64,000 bases of DNA from Zerene cesonia (GCF_012273895.1 NC_052122.1:8246001-8310000), one strand, 5' to 3'; positions 15,498 to 29,295 are shown, numbered from the stretch's first letter. Translations and numbers: made by a program. Notes: generated by a model from the sequence alone, not told the origin.

Positions 15498-15685
15498 TCT
15501 CACTAATATTATGTGAAAGTTTGTTTTGTTTGGATGTCTGTCAATCACGCTGAAGCTACTGAAGGGATTTTGATGAAATTGGGTATACAGACATATTGAC
15601 TGACTTTAGTGATAGGATACTTTTTATCCCGATTAAATGCTCCTTTGGGATAAAATAAGAATCTTGATATCCTGGCGGAGCCGGA
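15498..15685 (+). mobile_element. Degenerate Helitron-like element
   Basis: Starts TCACTAATATTATGTGAAAG after a host A and carries the family phrase 'GATTTTGATGAAATTGGG'. It fades out at GGCGGAGCCGG, where the GC hairpin would be. The 3' CTAG is lost. Confidence 0.55.
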
Positions 15686-17740
15686 TTAATATTTAGACAA
15701 TCATTATGACGTTAACTAAACTTAGTTGAGATGGATATTGTCTACTCTTTTTGTCTATTCTCTGTGCCTATTCTCTTCTAGAATGTGGTATTGGAATGAA
15801 ATAACAGCTTGCATACGTAATTTTTTATCATTGAGAGAACTATTATTATTTGTATAAAACGAAAATAAATATAATCTTACAAACATCTTACCACCTTCAC
15901 CGAATGGAGCATTCCTAATTTTGATTTTAATTTTTACCATAACATGCACTATAATTTAGCACGTAATATAAATTGAACGGGAAACAATTGTCGAACAAAC
16001 AGTTCATCAAGAAATATCTATCACATTATTTAAACAGTGCCTATTGAAATGAGATGTAACTGCCCATTGTTTGTGGACGGGTGTCATCACTTTAACGATC
16101 ATACCTACCGCCGTGATTAATTAGGCTATCGATAAACGAATGTGACATTCCAAAACCCAGTTACTTAATGAAAAATTCACACTTCCTCAATATATTATAT
16201 ACTGAAATCTCGTAATTATATGCACCTTTGAACACAGGAAAGAAGGAGTTCTTATATTCATAAAAAAATGCGTATAAATGAATGCGAAACCAAGAGAAAG
16301 TAAAGTACCATGAAAAACATTTGTCTATAGACATTTCGAATATTGAATCTTATTCAAAACAGGTTATGTTAACCCCAATAACATGCTTAATTAATGTAGA
16401 TACATATGTTTGAAGGTAGATTGAAAGTTCGCGAAGTACCTATCTATGTTTGCAAGTGTTCATACATCGCGATGTGTAAACTTGTTTAAGGTACCGTTTA
16501 TGTGATGAAACATTGCCTGTGTGTGCATGTTAGGTATTTGATGTGGACCTTCTATTTATATATAGACAGCAATTATAATTTTTTATCATTTATCTGAATG
16601 AGCTTCAAAGATAACGTAAGATATATTATACTTTTTGTATATTATGCTGTGTATTGTATGTATATCTACATTCGCAATGGATTGCGGAAGACGAGTTATG
16701 AAATTTTGTCAATATTAAAAGCGTATACGTCATCAACGGGCGAAAAATATTATCTACTAGTATGTACTTTCGTTATCGTTCGAATGGGACGTAATGATAT
16801 AGGAAAATAGTAAAACATATTATATATTATTTTTATACGTACTTCGTTCATATAAAAACTCATGTGTGCCTCTAGCTATGTTAAGTATTGTCAACTATTT
16901 TTCCATCGCGTTTGTTCTAAAAGTAGCATACGACACCGGCGGCGAAGTCCGCAGAAAGTGGCGTCGGCGCCCCAGCGAATTTTAATTCCTTGCATTCAAA
17001 CGTGATTTGTTTACGTGTAAGGATTTGAAATTTTCATTGTTTAGTGCTTAGCTTGTTAGATAAATTAGCTGCAAGTAGACACACAACGCCCATATAAAGT
17101 AGGCTCATTATAAAAGTAACCGTTTGCATTGAGCGCGATAGAATCTATATTTAGTTTCGCTTAACAAAAAGCTGTGATAACGTTAATAAGCAAGCATTCA
17201 GTTTATGTAACCTCGTCCTGGAATATTTGCGCCGTGTGCAGATACCTGCATCGACCGCTTTACTGATTGACTCCAATAGATAAAGCGTTGCATAGTTTTT
17301 TCCCGACACCTCATTCATGTCCCAAATTGTTTATCAAAGCGCGTGTAGGCTAATAACTGACTGACAATGGAGTCAATACGCTTATATCTTTGTTTATTTG
17401 TTTCATTTGTAAATTGATGGTCCTATCGGGGTCTTAGACGATGCCCTTGTAAATTTACATAGCGATAAATGCACGCTAACTATCTAAAGTTAGTGTTGAC
17501 AATTCCAACCTCGACGCACTTTAACCTGCATCATTGATATGATGTCATAAAATCTTAAATTAATGTCATAACATAACTACTACTGAGACTATTAGCGCTT
17601 TAAATGTAAAGATAAGGAAAATGTGAAGGTATATCGCTGTATAGCTAGTGTCGTTTGTTGAAGGAATCCGTGTCGGTGATGGCGCCAGCGGACCGGTTGC
17701 AAGCTCGCTTCGCGGTGAAAACGCCAATTGAATAACCACA

Positions 17741-17799
17741 TATAAATCTACATCCCCTCAACCGACAGCGAATCCAACGTTACATAAACAACACATCAC
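17741..17799 (+). promoter_or_regulatory. Candidate TATA promoter with a short first exon
   Basis: TATAAAT at 17741-17747 is followed by a short stretch ending at a strong donor, ATCAC|GTAAGT (intron would start at 17800). GC-rich sequence lies just upstream (17670-17730). TATA box, about 30-nt leader and donor is a usual insect first-exon layout. No ATG occurs before the donor, and no matching downstream exon was found. Confidence 0.3.
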
Positions 17800-18219
17800 G
17801 TAAGTCTTGCCTTTGGCCTCATTCCTTACATCTATGCGAATTTCGTCCTAGCTAAATAACATAATTATTTCGCATCACGAGCATGCTCACTTAAGCGATT
17901 CTGCAATATTTCAATAAAACGTGGTTTGACGATAATTTATCTTGCTAGCCTTAACGCATACCTATTAGTACAGAAATAATGCGGGTTACATACATAGGAG
18001 ATCATGAGGTCTTTCAAAAATAGTAAAACGTTACGTTCGTTCTATGTATAGCTCGAGAAAGTGAAAAATAAGACAAAACTCGCCAGCATTGTACTTTCAT
18101 TTATGCCAGCGCGATCCGACAATCTTTCGCCAATAAAAGGATAAGTCATTGATTGCGATGGGACAAGTTCTTATAACGAAGAAGGCTGTATTAAAAAAAA
18201 AATGTTTAACATTTACATT

Positions 18220-18650
18220 TTACATTTCTCTTATATCGGTTTCTCTCTTTATAATCTCACATTTAGGTTCGTGTCGCACGTGAACGTGTCCCTCTGAAAT
18301 CGGAGAAATTAATGTATTCTCGCTGTTATTATTTCGTACATGTGAATACGTATTCTGCAAGGCTACTTGGAATTCCGCGCACGGCGTATCACACAACAAA
18401 ACAACCTTGTTGCAAGGCCCTTCTGACTTTACCGCATGCCTCCGATGACCGTGTGCTAACATTTGACACAGGCTCATCCGAAATGACGAACCGCCTCGAC
18501 CAACAATGCTTCTTGCCTTTTGTTGTTCGTCGCCGCAAGACAGCAAAAACCGGTAGATTACAATCTAACTCGCGAGTTTGCAAACCGTCGAAGAATTACG
18601 ATCCGCAACATCCGCTTGCAATTCAACCCATTCATTTTCGGTTATAATGT
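18220..18650. other. GC-raised stretch open in several frames
   Basis: On the plus strand 18312-18647 is open for 111 codons. On the minus strand 18220-18546 is open for 108 codons, and a shorter frame also overlaps. Just upstream on the minus strand another frame reads 'ENEWVELQADVADRNSSTV' before a stop. No family is recognised. It could be an eroded transposon or gene fragment, or a GC-rich element with few chance stops. Confidence 0.3.
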
Positions 18651-19540
18651 TTATAAAATATAAAACCTTTTTTTTTACTAATTTAAATAAGTTGTTTGAC
18701 GTATAAGGAAATGTCATAACATAACAAAAATGTTTAAATGGTCCGTTTAATGTTCTTATTTATTGCCTATACTGTATTAATTAAGAATTATTTGACGCGG
18801 GGATTTAGTATTTCCCATAGTTATTATACAACATGCGCAATTTTAAAATAAGCATATGATGTGATATATATGAATAGGAGACACTACCTTCAATGTGTTA
18901 ATGAAACTATAATACGACTGAGATTATCAATTAGGAATTTACACCTGTTAACAACTTCTTGCAACATATAGGACCTAACGAAAACACACTCGCTAGTTTA
19001 TTTTCACACACTCACGAAACAATTTGAGTTGTATCAAATTATCGATTCAGACATTCATTATCTAAAATAGTTTTTGTTTTCAACACAACTATATTACAGC
19101 CATTGTTAGACGTTGCGTACAAAAAGTTAATGACATACAATGGGCGTTGTATAGCACAATATTATTATGCCAATATATCATCTAAAGAGTTTTCCAAAAG
19201 AACTAAAGTCGCGCAAATAATTGCGCATACATGAACATCACCAGCATACTGTACCCTGACTACTAAGTTACAAGTTTCTACTTCGGTTAGCGAGCAATAT
19301 GAACCGAAACCTGTTTCTAGAAAACGCATGAAGCATAAGCCACAAGTTCAAGTTTTATAGAAAAATTTCATAAGTGCATACTGAAGTACTTTACTATATT
19401 TATTAAAAAATAATATGCATTATTTTCGTTTATATGTTATTACGCTGATTAATTGAATTAAAATTAATTTCAAATATACCCTACCCTATTCAACTAGACA
19501 TATTTAAGTCAATGAATCTAGAAACATATTTAATAATAAA

Positions 19541-19817
19541 AATCTTACATCAGTTAATACGTATTTATAATCATAGTAAATGTGTGAATACCTTCACATA
19601 TAGTAAATTTCAAAACATTAAGAAGGAGGTTAAATTTTGTTTATATCGATATGATTCCGTATGAATAATTATACCTAAATAAATCTTACATCAGATAATA
19701 CGTATTTATAATCATAGTAAATATGTGAATACCTTCACATATAGTAAATTTCAAAACATTAAGAAGGAGGTTAAATTTTGTTTATATCGATATGATTCCG
19801 TATGAATAATTATACCT
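19541..19817. repeat. Tandem duplication, two 141-bp-period units
   Basis: The segment from 19541 recurs at 19682. About 136 nt align with only two substitutions seen (GTTAATAC/GATAATAC and AAATGTGTG/AAATATGTG). There are no other copies in the window. The low divergence implies a recent local duplication. Confidence 0.9.
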
Positions 19818-21050
19818 CGCTTGGGTCAATTTGGCAAATCTGGCGTTCATGGAACGAATCTCCTACTGAAACTGAAAGACTTTTCTAGAGCGCACCCCGA
19901 TGAAATCGAATAAATTCGTTCCAGTCGCATATCGTTATCAATGGCGACAACGTAACTCGATTTTATAAACATTCTTGAATAACACGTGTAACTCGGCTGG
20001 GTGAATTAATTGTTATCGGTGTGTAACCACTTTCTTCATTTCGCCTTCTTCATACAACCGTCTGTCTGCGTGGATTGCGTCACGGTTAATCTATATCTAG
20101 TTTATTTAATGTTTTTTTTTATTACATTTATATTGTACTAGCTTTTCAACGGCTTGCTTATAAGTAATTAAAGGAATATGAGTTTAAACACTTCGATTTT
20201 TTTATGTAACCGTATTATCGTCGCTTACAATAAATTGAAAGAACTTCTCAACTTTCCACTAAAATAAGTCTTTTTTTAAATTTTTTGAAGATTTCGTTTA
20301 TATACGAATATTTTTCGCTCATTAAGACGCAAACGCTTGTACGCACACGAGTGACGTTAAGTTTTTGCAATAAATTACAGCGTGAAGTGACGCCGATGTA
20401 ACTAAGCATAACCAGAATATACCATACGTCTCTGAAATCTTATCGTTTTCATTTGTGTTTCACCCGAAACGCGACATTAAAAGTGAAAAGAATATATTGT
20501 TGTTCTATCTATATGGTATACATTTCAATTCTAATCACTGAGGAAAAAGTGTAACAATCAATAGAATGGATGACAATAAAACCAGTTATCAGTACTAAAG
20601 GACTTAAAATACATAAGTACAATAGTTCAAAATCATCTCTTGCTGTCCGATCTACACTGAACAAAGTTACAAATTTCATATTCGCGTAAAACATCGCGTA
20701 ACTCAACCAAGCGTTCCTATAAACCGAAATGTATGCACAAAACGCAAATATGGATACGTAAATCGGGCACAAGGTCATGTCATTACAGGCAGCTATGTGA
20801 ACGGTACTGGGTAGCAAGGATCTAACTGTTGGATGTCTTCATTAAATATCTCATGAGACACAAATCCATCTAATGACCGAAGTGAGCCAGACGATTTATC
20901 TGTGCCAACTTAACGGTCGGCTGTACTTCGAATATTTACAATGTACATTGAAACACATTTACAGCTATGACGCGAGATTCGTGTTACGTCAATATTAAAA
21001 GTAATACATGTGGTATTGTTAAATTTCAGTGATTGGTATATAATACCAAC
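19818..21050. other. AT-rich non-coding DNA
   Basis: A 102-codon open frame on the minus strand (20509-20817) lacks a standard start context, splice support or family resemblance. No repeats are recognised. Confidence 0.5.
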
Positions 21051-21062
21051 ATGTACTAGGTT

Positions 21063-21183
21063 CAGAAATTAAAAACTTTTTAACGGATTTTAAACACGAT
21101 TTATTCACTATATTATTAACCCGACGTTTCGAACACTTTACAGCGAGCGTGGTCACGGGGAGACTGAGATGTTATATGTCTTG
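21063..21183 (+). mobile_element. Dispersed repeat flanked by a 12-bp direct repeat
   Basis: About 121 bp containing 'CCGACGTTTCGAACACTTTA' and 'AGCGAGCGTGGTCACGGG', a widespread lepidopteran repeat. It is related to the copy at 58473-58629. The 12-mer ATGTACTAGGTT occurs directly before (21051-21062) and after (21184-21195), which looks like a target-site duplication. Confidence 0.65.
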
Positions 21184-21196
21184 ATGTACTAGGTTT

Positions 21197-24100
21197 CTAT
21201 CAGGTTAGCCAATATATAGTTATTAGTTAAATGACGAAACACAATGTATATAATATTGAAATCAGATACGATGTGTTCTGTAAATTAATCACTCGTATAA
21301 GCGATATTTAACAGGAAATTGCAAAATAATTATAATATCAATGAGCTATAGCTGCTGGCCTTAAGAGAGAAGATTCAAAATATGTAAAGAAGCTGTATTG
21401 TCTACAACATAAATATCATGATTTTATTACGTATTTTGAGTCTTACATAATATTTCCTACTTCTAATAATTTGAATAAGAGCAATTTGAATTAATAATTT
21501 TTGTAGTAGATAGGTAAACTGGATTAATCAAGAATACATAAAGGTTTTCGATTTACTAGCTTTAAATATAGACTCTTCAGTTTAGATAGATACTAAAAGT
21601 CATAATAGATATGACAAACACAAATATTGGTTCAGCGTTGTGGCGTTGTCGCGTTATTGCTTATTATGTTTATTTTATTCAGTTTTCATGACTTTAACAA
21701 TAAAACTAAATAAATTTCCTCAATAATAACACACAATCAAGAACGCCGATAAAGTTACAGTTATGTACAATCATAACTTGTGCGACACAGTTGTTTTATA
21801 ACCTAATGCATTTATGAAGTTATATATTCCCATGCTAAAAAATGAATCGTCGTGTATTCTGATAATAATCTGGCATTGACGTGGCACGGCACATCAGGAA
21901 TGGGACAGTTCTGTGCTTTAGAGCTGTCGATCATCTCATTAATTACACAATTGTCTGTCGAGTAACGCAGAATCTTCCTTTGTGTCCGTATTTGTCGCTC
22001 ACTAAATTATTTCAGACACGCGACGTACCGTAGTAAGTGGTAACCGAATCATACCACCGTTCGTGACGTAGATACATTATAGACATTACAAACAGTTAAA
22101 AATTAAATAGAAAAAAAACTTTCATTATAAATAACACGAACTGTCGTAATAAAGGAGAATATACTGTACAACTATCGTCGTCCGTGTGGAATCTATAGAT
22201 TGAAAAAATATTTTTCCTCATATCGATGCATAATATCAAGTTCACAGAATTAATAAAAGCTTGTCGTGACCTCACTTGATTAGTCCAATGCGTTGACAGT
22301 ACGTAATTGACATATTATTATGCACCCATAACATTAGCATTTGTAAACAAAGGAGCTGTGGATTGCGGTATTACAATCTCTTTTGAGACAACGAATACGA
22401 CATGAGAATTTGTACCTACGAAGTACCAGTTAGCAACCGTTTACATTGGGAGACGTGCACGTAAATGGCGTATTATTTTTAGTTTTTTACTAAAAATAAT
22501 TGTAATTATGCATCAGATTAACGTAAGATCTTCTAAGCTTATTCGTTTCACGACCGAGCTGTCTGACATCAGGGGTGGGGCGTGAGAGACTTTGTATACG
22601 TAGGAAGCTCTCATTTTAATTCGTATGTATATATAAGTTTTCAGCATTGGAAATAGTTTGCTTGGCATCAAAAATATAGATATGAATAAAAGGAAAGTAA
22701 GCTGGTTCATTACGTTATAATGCCGTTATATGAAGCGTTTAAATTAAATTACGATAAAAGCCCCGTGTGTTAAAATAATAATGTCTTATCATTTCAATAC
22801 CTTATAAAAGTTAAGTATAACTTAATACCACAATTATGAAATGAAACAATAGCCATGATTGCATCTCTTGCATTGTTTTCATACCAATTATGCATACTTC
22901 AAATGGATGCAAAGTCCAAATGAAGAGAAGAAATAGAAAATTTGACAAATTTTCTTTTTATAGATTCAATTCGTTATCTAATATATGACAGTTAGAACTT
23001 GTAGGGTTGGTTATTTTGTTTTGATTTAATTGGGTGAAAGGTGGACCGGCATTTTGTACTTGTATTATTGGTAGTTTTTACACAAAAATAAATGATAAAT
23101 CTTCAAGATCATAATATCTAATGAGCCTTAGATAGAATGACCAGTTATAATTTCATATAAGTTTATTTTATATCATATTCGATTAGAACAGAAAACATTA
23201 AAGAGAAAGAGAAAGAAATCAATATAAATTTTCGCCAAGTCATAGGAAAATTCAGTGACGAGGATTTAGCGTACATTTATTATATTTAATACCGCATTCA
23301 ACGTTGCAATTATAGGATTGCCTGTTTATTAATAGTCAACATGTTTCTTTTGTCTGTTCATCGGTCGCTTGCTTAAGGTATTGTGAGCCTTAACGTCGTT
23401 ATGCTTAAGTCGATATTGGAGGCGTCTAGTGAGGTCTCCACGGAGTATTAATTATTGCATTCAATTTATTTGTAAGTGCAGCAATTTGCTTTCACGCACA
23501 CGTGGTCCACAACAGTGTAAGTAAAATCACGATGACATAGAGTGATAGGCTTTAATGGCCAATCGAACTGATCTACGGAACGATGATTGATTGTAACGAT
23601 TTAATAGAACCACTTTTAATAATGCGTGAAGTTTTATTTCTTGTCGCTTGATTGAAAAATTGTCGGCGACCTAACCTAACCTAGTTATTGCCGCCTAACT
23701 ATTTTAGCTAAGATAGATAATATAAGCGTTTGAAAAGCATTGGAATTTGAAGATCTGTTTGGCAAATAATAATTTGTTTATATTTCATAAAGATTCGATA
23801 AAATTTCGTCAACATTGTTGTTGTCCCTTTGCAGTCACGGCCTCGACATTATTTTGGTTATAAGGTTTTGAATAACTTATTTTGAAGGTTCAAGATTCAA
23901 GAAGACGTAGTGGATGTAAACTTCCTCGAAATTTATCGCAAAATTATGTGGTAATTTATGAAAATATAAATTATTATTAGTTATATGAATCCAATAAACT
24001 CAAAAATACACGACAAAAATTAATCTTAACTCGAGACAACATTCCAATTTCCAACGACGGACCTACCCACATGCACATAAATATTTAGCGACAAATTTAT

Positions 24101-26198
24101 TAAAGACCATTCGTCTTTGTGAATCCGGTCAGCTTGACCCAGAAAAGTTCCCGTTAAGCCTTGTTCTGCTTCAGATTTGGGGTTTCACAGGCTGCATTCG
24201 TTAATCTGATAATTTTGACTAATGACACGAACCGTATATCCATTTGAATTTTAACCAATCAATTCAATAGGTAATAAAAGGATCAGAGAAATTATTCGTT
24301 AAGATTTTTATCTTGCGATGCCCAATTCTATTCACTGGCGTTGATCACACATCTCGGTTCGACGAGTTTTGAGTGTTTTGATGGTTTGAATAAGTGGATA
24401 AGTGGTGCTTTGGTTTTACCGGAGACGTAGTTTGAAAAAGTGAGTTTTCCTTATTTTGGTGTTTTAGAATTCATTAATGAAATGTAATGCGTAGATATAC
24501 CGGTGAGGATAATAAATTATAGATGCTTTTTTAAACAAATACGATTAAAAATATACTAATGTATCGTTCTATTATTGTTTTATGTGATAGTTGGTAAACC
24601 ACTATTGTGATAGCGAGTGGTATTGATGTGCAAATGGATTGCTAACTTTGGAGAATAACGGAGAAGGATGGAATGTTGAATGGAGGGAATAAATTAAGGA
24701 CTGAGAGAGGTAAGGTAAAGACTTAACTTTTCATTCAGCAATCATATTTTCATTACTTTTTGGATGCTATGAAAATATTTTAATAAAATGATTAACTATA
24801 TTTAGTGGAGAAGGACACAAAGCATATATTTTAATACTGTTAGTACTGTTCGTACGAAACTAAACATTTTTAATTAAAGGTAAAGTTAGCGTTAAGACAA
24901 TAATTTGTAAAATTCTCAGCTAGGTTTCGTTCAAGTGCTTGATTGATATTAGATGCGTCAGTGAATTATACGATGTAGATTTCTTGCAATCGTGTTTTGA
25001 ATAATTATAAAGCTGTCAAATTTCTATTTAGTATTTTATTCTCGATATGCTAAATTAAGAATTTGAAACATAAGTTTATATTCTAAATGGTGGTAGCTTT
25101 TTAAATATGTATTTAGTTGTGACACATGATTTTCGTTCTGTCATTACATTATTATCTAATTTAAATTGCAGATTCTATGAATGGCTTGTTAACAAAAAAA
25201 TCCATTGTCACACTGCAGTTTCAATAAAGCATCTTTATATTTTAATAAGTGTGTTAAAAGGAGTGTAAAAAATAGTTAGGCGAACAATTGACATTAAATT
25301 AAATGTAAGTTTGCACCTTTAATAAACAAGCTACTAGATTTCCCGCATACACTTAAATTGTTTCAAATTTTAGTCGCTTTCTTAATGTGCTCAATCTCAA
25401 TATGTTTTCCGTAAGTGTTTCAGATAGATTTAATTCATATATTCTTTTAGAAAAGAAACACCGCTTAGTGTTATAGCGTAATTTCTATGAATGTGGTGAT
25501 AAGGTTTAATGGATTCCACCATCCTAGCGTTAAACCTACATCGTTTACTTATCACCATAACTATCTTATGGCCGTATGGTCAGGAGCACTCCTTATCTAT
25601 ACTCTTACATTAAAAATACATAGCCACATGTAATCTCACTTAACTGTACTATTTAATTATCCATGCCTTTATTTTATCGAGTTATGTCTATTGGGCATAA
25701 TATTAGATGTAAGATGGTTCTGTTGAAGGTTATTTTTTTATTGTAAGTTCAGTAAAAGATACGGACGAGGATTTTTTTCGATAAATAGTTATTCAGTAAG
25801 AAGCAGCGTTGGATAATTCAGTTTTTAATGGTTAATTTGTTAATTTTGCATTCATTATAAGATACTTATGCAATAATAAAGACTAGGAAAAGATAATATC
25901 AAAAAATTACATTAAGAAGAATTCTTTCTTAATAGTATAAAGAGTATTTTTAAAGGATGTTTATAATAACTTGAAAAATTGTAATCGCAATAAGTTCAAT
26001 CAATACAGCAATAACATTTATTAATACGTAGCTGACGTGGAGAGTAATTTAATTTGGCAATTAAAGGATTCTGTTAACAATTATTAATAAAGGTTATAAA
26101 AACTGCTTAGTTACAAAAATAATATGTCTCATTAATTATTTTTAAACGTAGTAGTTTCCTTTGGTTAGCACCAATATAATCTTGTTAAATTAATATTA
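21197..26198. other. AT-rich non-coding DNA
   Basis: No coding exon is recognised. A possible 5' UTR-type exon ends at a GAAAAA|GTGAGT donor near 24440, without a convincing promoter. A three-unit telomere-like CCTAACCTAACCTA lies near 23671. The rest is featureless. Confidence 0.5.
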
Positions 26199-26570
26199 CT
26201 AGCTGTGACCCGCGGTTGAAACCGCGTAAGCGTGCTGTGTAACCGTATCCCGTAGGAATATCGGTATAAAAAGTGCCTATGTGTTATTTCAGTTGTCCAG
26301 CTATCTACGAAGCAAAATAGTATTCACCAATAGATGTCAGGAAAAAAAAACACGAATAAAACACGAATATGACATTATTTCAGTTGTCCAGCTATCTACG
26401 AAACAAAATAGTATTATTATTCACCAATAGATGTCAGGAGAAAAAAAACACGAATAAAACACGAATATGACATTTTCTAAAAAAAAATCCTAGCTAGATC
26501 GATTTATCGCCCCCGAAACCCCCTATATACTAAATTTCATGAAAATCGTTCGAGCTGATTCCGAGATTCC

Positions 26571-26611
<41 letters not shown>

Positions 26612-26635
26612 AGAATTGCTCGTTTAAAGGTATAA
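26199..26635 (-). mobile_element. Helitron-like element with internal (TA)n and a tandem duplication
   Basis: On the minus strand it runs from TCTTATACCTTTAAACGAGC through a 32-bp (TA)n to a hairpin (CGCGGTT-TC-AACCGCG) and CAGCTAG. Host A and T flank it. It is longer (437 bp) than its relatives at 51121 (350 bp) and 55153 (325 bp), mainly because a 91-bp internal unit (26287-26377) is repeated from 26378. Confidence 0.8.
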
Positions 26636-29084
26636 GATTATTGTCATGTAGTTTACCGTTTACCATGAATCTATTGGAATAAAAGTTTCAAGTAACCACT
26701 TTACTCGATCCTACGATATCAAAAGGCGTACAAATTTTAGCTATTTGGTAAAACATATTTGATAATAGTTTTATAGTTCTTAATGTCGGAAGTATGTTAA
26801 TACATTGTTCATATGCTAGGCTCGTCTTACCTTGCTTTGTTCTTAAATTGATAATCGACCACTGCTTTAGAAATGAAACGGAAAATGTGATGATATTCGG
26901 AGGTCTATAACAACTCGAAACGAATAATTAATTGCTTTTTGTTTTAAAAAGCAGCGCCGTATATAAAAGTTTAATAGTAATTCTAATTAAATTAAATACG
27001 AAAGGGCTCGGCATTACGCATAATATTTTTGATTTTTTTCACGTCATGTTATGAACAACCCATCGTGTTACATAGTACACCAATTGTTCAGTTACAAATA
27101 TATTGTTGTACACAGTACAAGGTTGTTATTATTAGTTAACTGATATTTACTTCTGTTAAGCAATGTTTGGTAAGTTACCTCTCGAATTGGATTTAATTGC
27201 GTCGACTTTGATGTATGTGTAACTACCGGACTGTCACAACTTCATGTTACAAAAGAGTAAAGAAAATTTGCGACTCGATTTCCATTACGATACTATTTGA
27301 ATACAAAATATATTAAATTAACCATAATCTGAACTCATGCTGTATAGTAAGCACCTGTTTGATCAATAGCTTACTCTTTTATGGGAAAGACTGCATATAT
27401 AAAACATTTTTAAAGTTTGAACGTGACTGAAAACAAACAAACATATTTAAATAAATATCTGTACATTTATTAATGACTGTTAATAAAACTAATGGGCATG
27501 TAATTAAACAAAAATGTAGTTAACGTTGTCGAAAGATACTTAATAATTATTAATTGCGGAATTGACGGCATATTTATCTGGACGTATTGCCAAATCCGAG
27601 CTGGGATGTGGGATTATGAGCACCGCCATAGAACCAGTTCCTTGGCCATCGGAGGATCCGTTTTGGATACCGGTTAGTAGGCACAGTTTTAGATTTATTA
27701 TTAACGAAGTTGACACGTTGAATGTAACCAAGCACATTTATAGTGAGGTTAAAATTGAAAAGCGCGTTAATAATGTAATTCAAATGTATTTTTGTTGAGA
27801 CGTTTCGTTACTGAAGAAATAATAAATAAAAACTTTGGTCACTATTAATTTAAAAACATTTAAATATAGTTAAATTTGTTATTTTGGTAGTTTACCTTAA
27901 ATAAATAACGGGTCTAATTATTCTGCCTTTTTAAAAACGACACAGCACGCGCGGAACAACAGTTTAACAAAAAACGTTCTTGAATTCTAAATTAGCCTTA
28001 TTAATTCTAAAAGCACGTCGCAATATGGAACAAGTGATAAAATATTCGCTATAGGTATTGTTTTAATAAATACTTCATTATGATTATGCAATACACCATT
28101 GAGTTTCCTAACATCACCAATAGAGCAGAGAGCGACTATACAAGAACCGCTTTTAACTGGTTACGTCCAGCTATAATAATCAGAAACAAACATTTTATGG
28201 ATATTTTTGCATTAGTAATTATTGTTATGTAAGCTATTTCCTATTGTTCAACAAAAGCGCCCTTCTCTAACTTGTTATAATAATCGTGACATTTATTAAA
28301 CGAGGTGCGGAATTTAGGTTATAATAGCATAAGAGTACTATTTAGATGAACGTTTTTGCGTCATGTATTGATAATTTGGGGCTAATAAATATATTCCATG
28401 ATATATGAGTAAAAATAATAATAACTGTATAAAAATTATTTGAATTTCGAACGACGGTTTCACAACTAGACTAGCAAAGGATCAATAATTCTACATTATT
28501 TGTTAACACGATTTTTATATAGTTTTCAAAGTTAAGAGAATACATAAATTATGTCGAAACGAAACGTCTTGCGACACACAGCAAATCGGAATTACCCTGC
28601 TACGTTGAAAATGTCTACGAATTCTCATATTGTGAATTTGTATGCTATATTGTACCGAGTTTATCGACTCGATTACTTTGGTATGTATACTGTTTAGAGT
28701 GTTGCAATATTTTTGTTATAATTTTTTTAGACAGAACCTAAAATATATTTAAATATGTAATTAACTACTTACTATATTACTAAATGAGTTTTTTCTTTAC
28801 TAAACGAGAAAGTCTCGCTGACAATAAGTACTCTAAAGTTTGAATAATTAAATTGTCAACTGTCACCTTGAAATTATTATTTGTTTATTTTTAATTTAAT
28901 AGTTACTATTATTTTTTTATTTTTTTTACAATTTAACATATCATGATAAAATGTACAGTAAATTTGTGAATGCCTACATGGAATCAGATTGATAAAAAAG
29001 AGGACAAAATATTTGTATTTTAGTATCCTTTATGTAATATATAATAATAAGGAATAACATTCATTAATTACTTCAAACATCCCA
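26636..29084. other. AT-rich non-coding DNA with one GC-raised patch
   Basis: About 27555-27680 has raised GC and is open in three frames, one of which reads 'RWPRNWFYGGAHNPTSQLG' on the minus strand. No supported exon is seen. The remainder is plain AT-rich sequence. Confidence 0.5.
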
Positions 29085-29295
29085 AATACTTCTATAAATG
29101 TGAAAGTGACTTCGTTTGTTTGTATTTCTCTATATCGCAACAATTATTTTATAATATGAATTTTATATCTGGAGATTGCTAGGACTTGAGAGTGGTATAA
29201 GCTAATATTATCCGAGGTAAATCATCTCATTCCCGTGCGAATATCTTATCTTCAATCACACTACAACGGCGAAGCCGCGGGCGAATTATTATATG
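29085..29295 (+). mobile_element. Degenerate Helitron-like element
   Basis: Starts with a decayed 'CTTCTATAAATGTGAAAGTG' and ends 'GGCGAAGCCGCGGGCGAA', typical of the lepidopteran family with a CTAG 3' end. The terminal CTAG is not preserved. Confidence 0.5.

Larger units (their letters stand above)
15686..19540. other. Non-coding DNA with promoter-like and open-frame patches
   Basis: Holds a GC patch at about 16930-16980, the TATA/donor arrangement at 17741-17799, and a GC-raised stretch at 18220-18650 that is open on both strands. No recognisable protein is encoded. Confidence 0.5.

Noticed and set aside
20509..20817. 102-codon minus-strand frame with hydrophobic segments
   Set aside because: No splice sites, no standard ATG at its start, no family motif; chance in AT-rich DNA is likelier.
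23671..23684. Telomere-like CCTAACCTAACCTA
   Set aside because: Fewer than three full TTAGG units; too short to be an interstitial telomere.
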